From Sneathiella sp. (GTDB taxonomy: Bacteria > Pseudomonadota > Alphaproteobacteria > Sneathiellales > Sneathiellaceae): a stretch of DNA of 6,847 nt. The stretch covers positions 1 through 6,847 of the forward strand of contig NVRR01000173.1 of assembly GCA_002732675.1 (NCBI GenBank), read 5' to 3'. Below the pieces are notes generated by a model. The model was not told the DNA's origin. It was given only the letters and a program-made list of their open reading frames with translations, and searched no databases. The translations under genes and the position numbers were made by a program. Shown here piece by piece: positions 6,042 to 6,847 of the stretch (within the stretch, counting starts at the first letter, position 1; the number at the start of each line of letters is the position of its first letter).

Positions 6042-6847
6042 ATGCCCGAATATAAATCGAGAACGACGACCCATGGCCGGAATATGGCCGGTGCTCGCGC
6101 CCTCTGGCGTGCCACGGGTATGGGGGACGATGATTTTGACAAACCGATCATCGCAATCTCCAATTCCTTCACGCAGTTCGTGCCAGGGCATGTGCATCTT
6201 AAAGATCTCGGGCAGCTGGTGGCGCGGGAGATAGAGAAATGCGGCGGCGTTGCCAAGGAGTTTAACACCATCGCTGTCGACGACGGGATCGCTATGGGCC
6301 ATGACGGCATGCTCTATAGCCTGCCATCGCGGGAGGTCATTGCGGACGCAGTTGAATATATGGTTAATGGCCATTGCGCCGATGCGCTGGTCTGTATTTC
6401 CAATTGCGATAAAATAACGCCGGGTATGTTTATGGCCGCCATGCGGCTTAATATTCCGACCGTGTTTGTCTCTGGCGGACCTATGGAGGCAGGCAAGGGC
6501 ATGGCCGATGGCAAGGAAATCGGGCTTGATCTGGTGGATGCCATGGTCATGGCCGCGGACCCTGCGGTGTCGGATGCGGAAGTAGAGGCGGTGGAGCGTT
6601 CTGCCTGTCCGACTTGCGGGTCCTGTTCGGGCATGTTTACTGCCAATTCCATGAACTGCCTGACCGAGGCATTGGGGCTGGCGCTGCCGGGGAATGGCAG
6701 CATGCTCGCGACCCATGCGGACCGTAAACAGCTTTTCCTGGATGCGGCGCGGACCATCGTCGATATTACCCGTCGCCATTATGAAATGGATGAGCCGGGA
6801 CTGTTGCCGCGGGATATCGCGTCGTTCAAGGCGTTTGAAAATGCCAT
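6042..6847 (+). CDS. ilvD: Dihydroxy-acid dehydratase, N-terminal 268 residues (cut by window end)
   Basis: IlvD removes water from 2,3-dihydroxyisovalerate and 2,3-dihydroxy-3-methylvalerate to give the 2-oxo acids that become valine, leucine and isoleucine. It acts in the cytoplasm with an iron-sulfur cluster and magnesium. The visible part follows the long E. coli-type enzyme closely enough that residue numbers match: [10 protein letters not shown] contains Cys122, Asp123 and Lys124 (the lysine that is carbamylated), [18 protein letters not shown] contains Cys195, and Asp81 is a metal ligand in [23 protein letters not shown] at 142-152 is also typical. The family is about 610 residues long, so more than half of the gene lies beyond the window. 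The ATG at 6042 is supported by an AAGG seven bases upstream and by the N-terminus beginning [20 protein letters not shown] as in relatives. No other branched-chain biosynthesis gene is in the window. Confidence 0.98.
   Translation, partial: MPEYKSRTTTHGRNMAGARALWRATGMGDDDFDKPIIAISNSFTQFVPGHVHLKDLGQLVAREIEKCGGVAKEFNTIAVDDGIAMGHDGMLYSLPSREVIADAVEYMVNGHCADALVCISNCDKITPGMFMAAMRLNIPTVFVSGGPMEAGKGMADGKEIGLDLVDAMVMAADPAVSDAEVEAVERSACPTCGSCSGMFTANSMNCLTEALGLALPGNGSMLATHADRKQLFLDAARTIVDITRRHYEMDEPGLLPRDIASFKAFENA

Noticed and set aside
6003..6779. Long open frame (258 codons) on the minus strand opposite ilvD
   Set aside because: The plus strand encodes an unmistakable IlvD with all cofactor ligands. 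The antisense frame is rich in His, Arg and Pro with no domain pattern, as expected for a shadow of a GC-rich coding region.

Overview
The window looks like chromosomal DNA from a Gram-negative bacterium, most likely an alphaproteobacterium. This is inferred from the VPLPA-type protein-sorting tail, the C-terminus of a large RTX protein, an OmpA-type peptidoglycan-binding domain, an E. coli-type IlvD and a moderate base composition with AT-rich spacers. The order or genus cannot be fixed from what is visible. No rRNA, tRNA, CRISPR array, insertion sequence or phage gene was seen.

Layout from left to right: (1) the last 143 codons of a large RTX (calcium-binding repeat) protein on the + strand, closed by a 12-bp perfect hairpin at 445-478; (2) a doubtful 81-codon minus-strand ORF (607-852) with a TTG start, in a region otherwise free of genes (433-1129 if this ORF is not real); (3) a small membrane protein with a DUF2628-like pattern (1130-1558, +), whose start is set by a strong Shine-Dalgarno; (4) an AT-rich 246-bp spacer, then a secreted VPLPA/PEP-CTERM protein (1805-2485, +) followed by a strong intrinsic terminator; (5) a complete AMP-forming acyl-CoA synthetase (2617-4176, +); (6) a convergent minus-strand gene (4185-5852) for an unusual 555-residue protein joining an N-terminal Cys/His motif, several membrane segments, a coiled coil and a C-terminal OmpA domain; (7) a divergent spacer (5853-6041) and the first 268 codons of ilvD (6042-6847, +, cut by the window end).

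The genes do not form one operon. Most are separated by terminators, spacers over 100 bp or strand changes, so each is probably a single transcription unit. Three products belong to the cell envelope or outside it: the RTX protein by type I secretion, the VPLPA-CTERM protein by Sec plus exosortase, and the OmpA-domain protein as a membrane-to-peptidoglycan link. The acyl-CoA synthetase and IlvD are ordinary metabolic enzymes. The item most worth a second look is the Cys/His-membrane-OmpA fusion, whose parts imply a topology that a simple count of membrane segments does not give.
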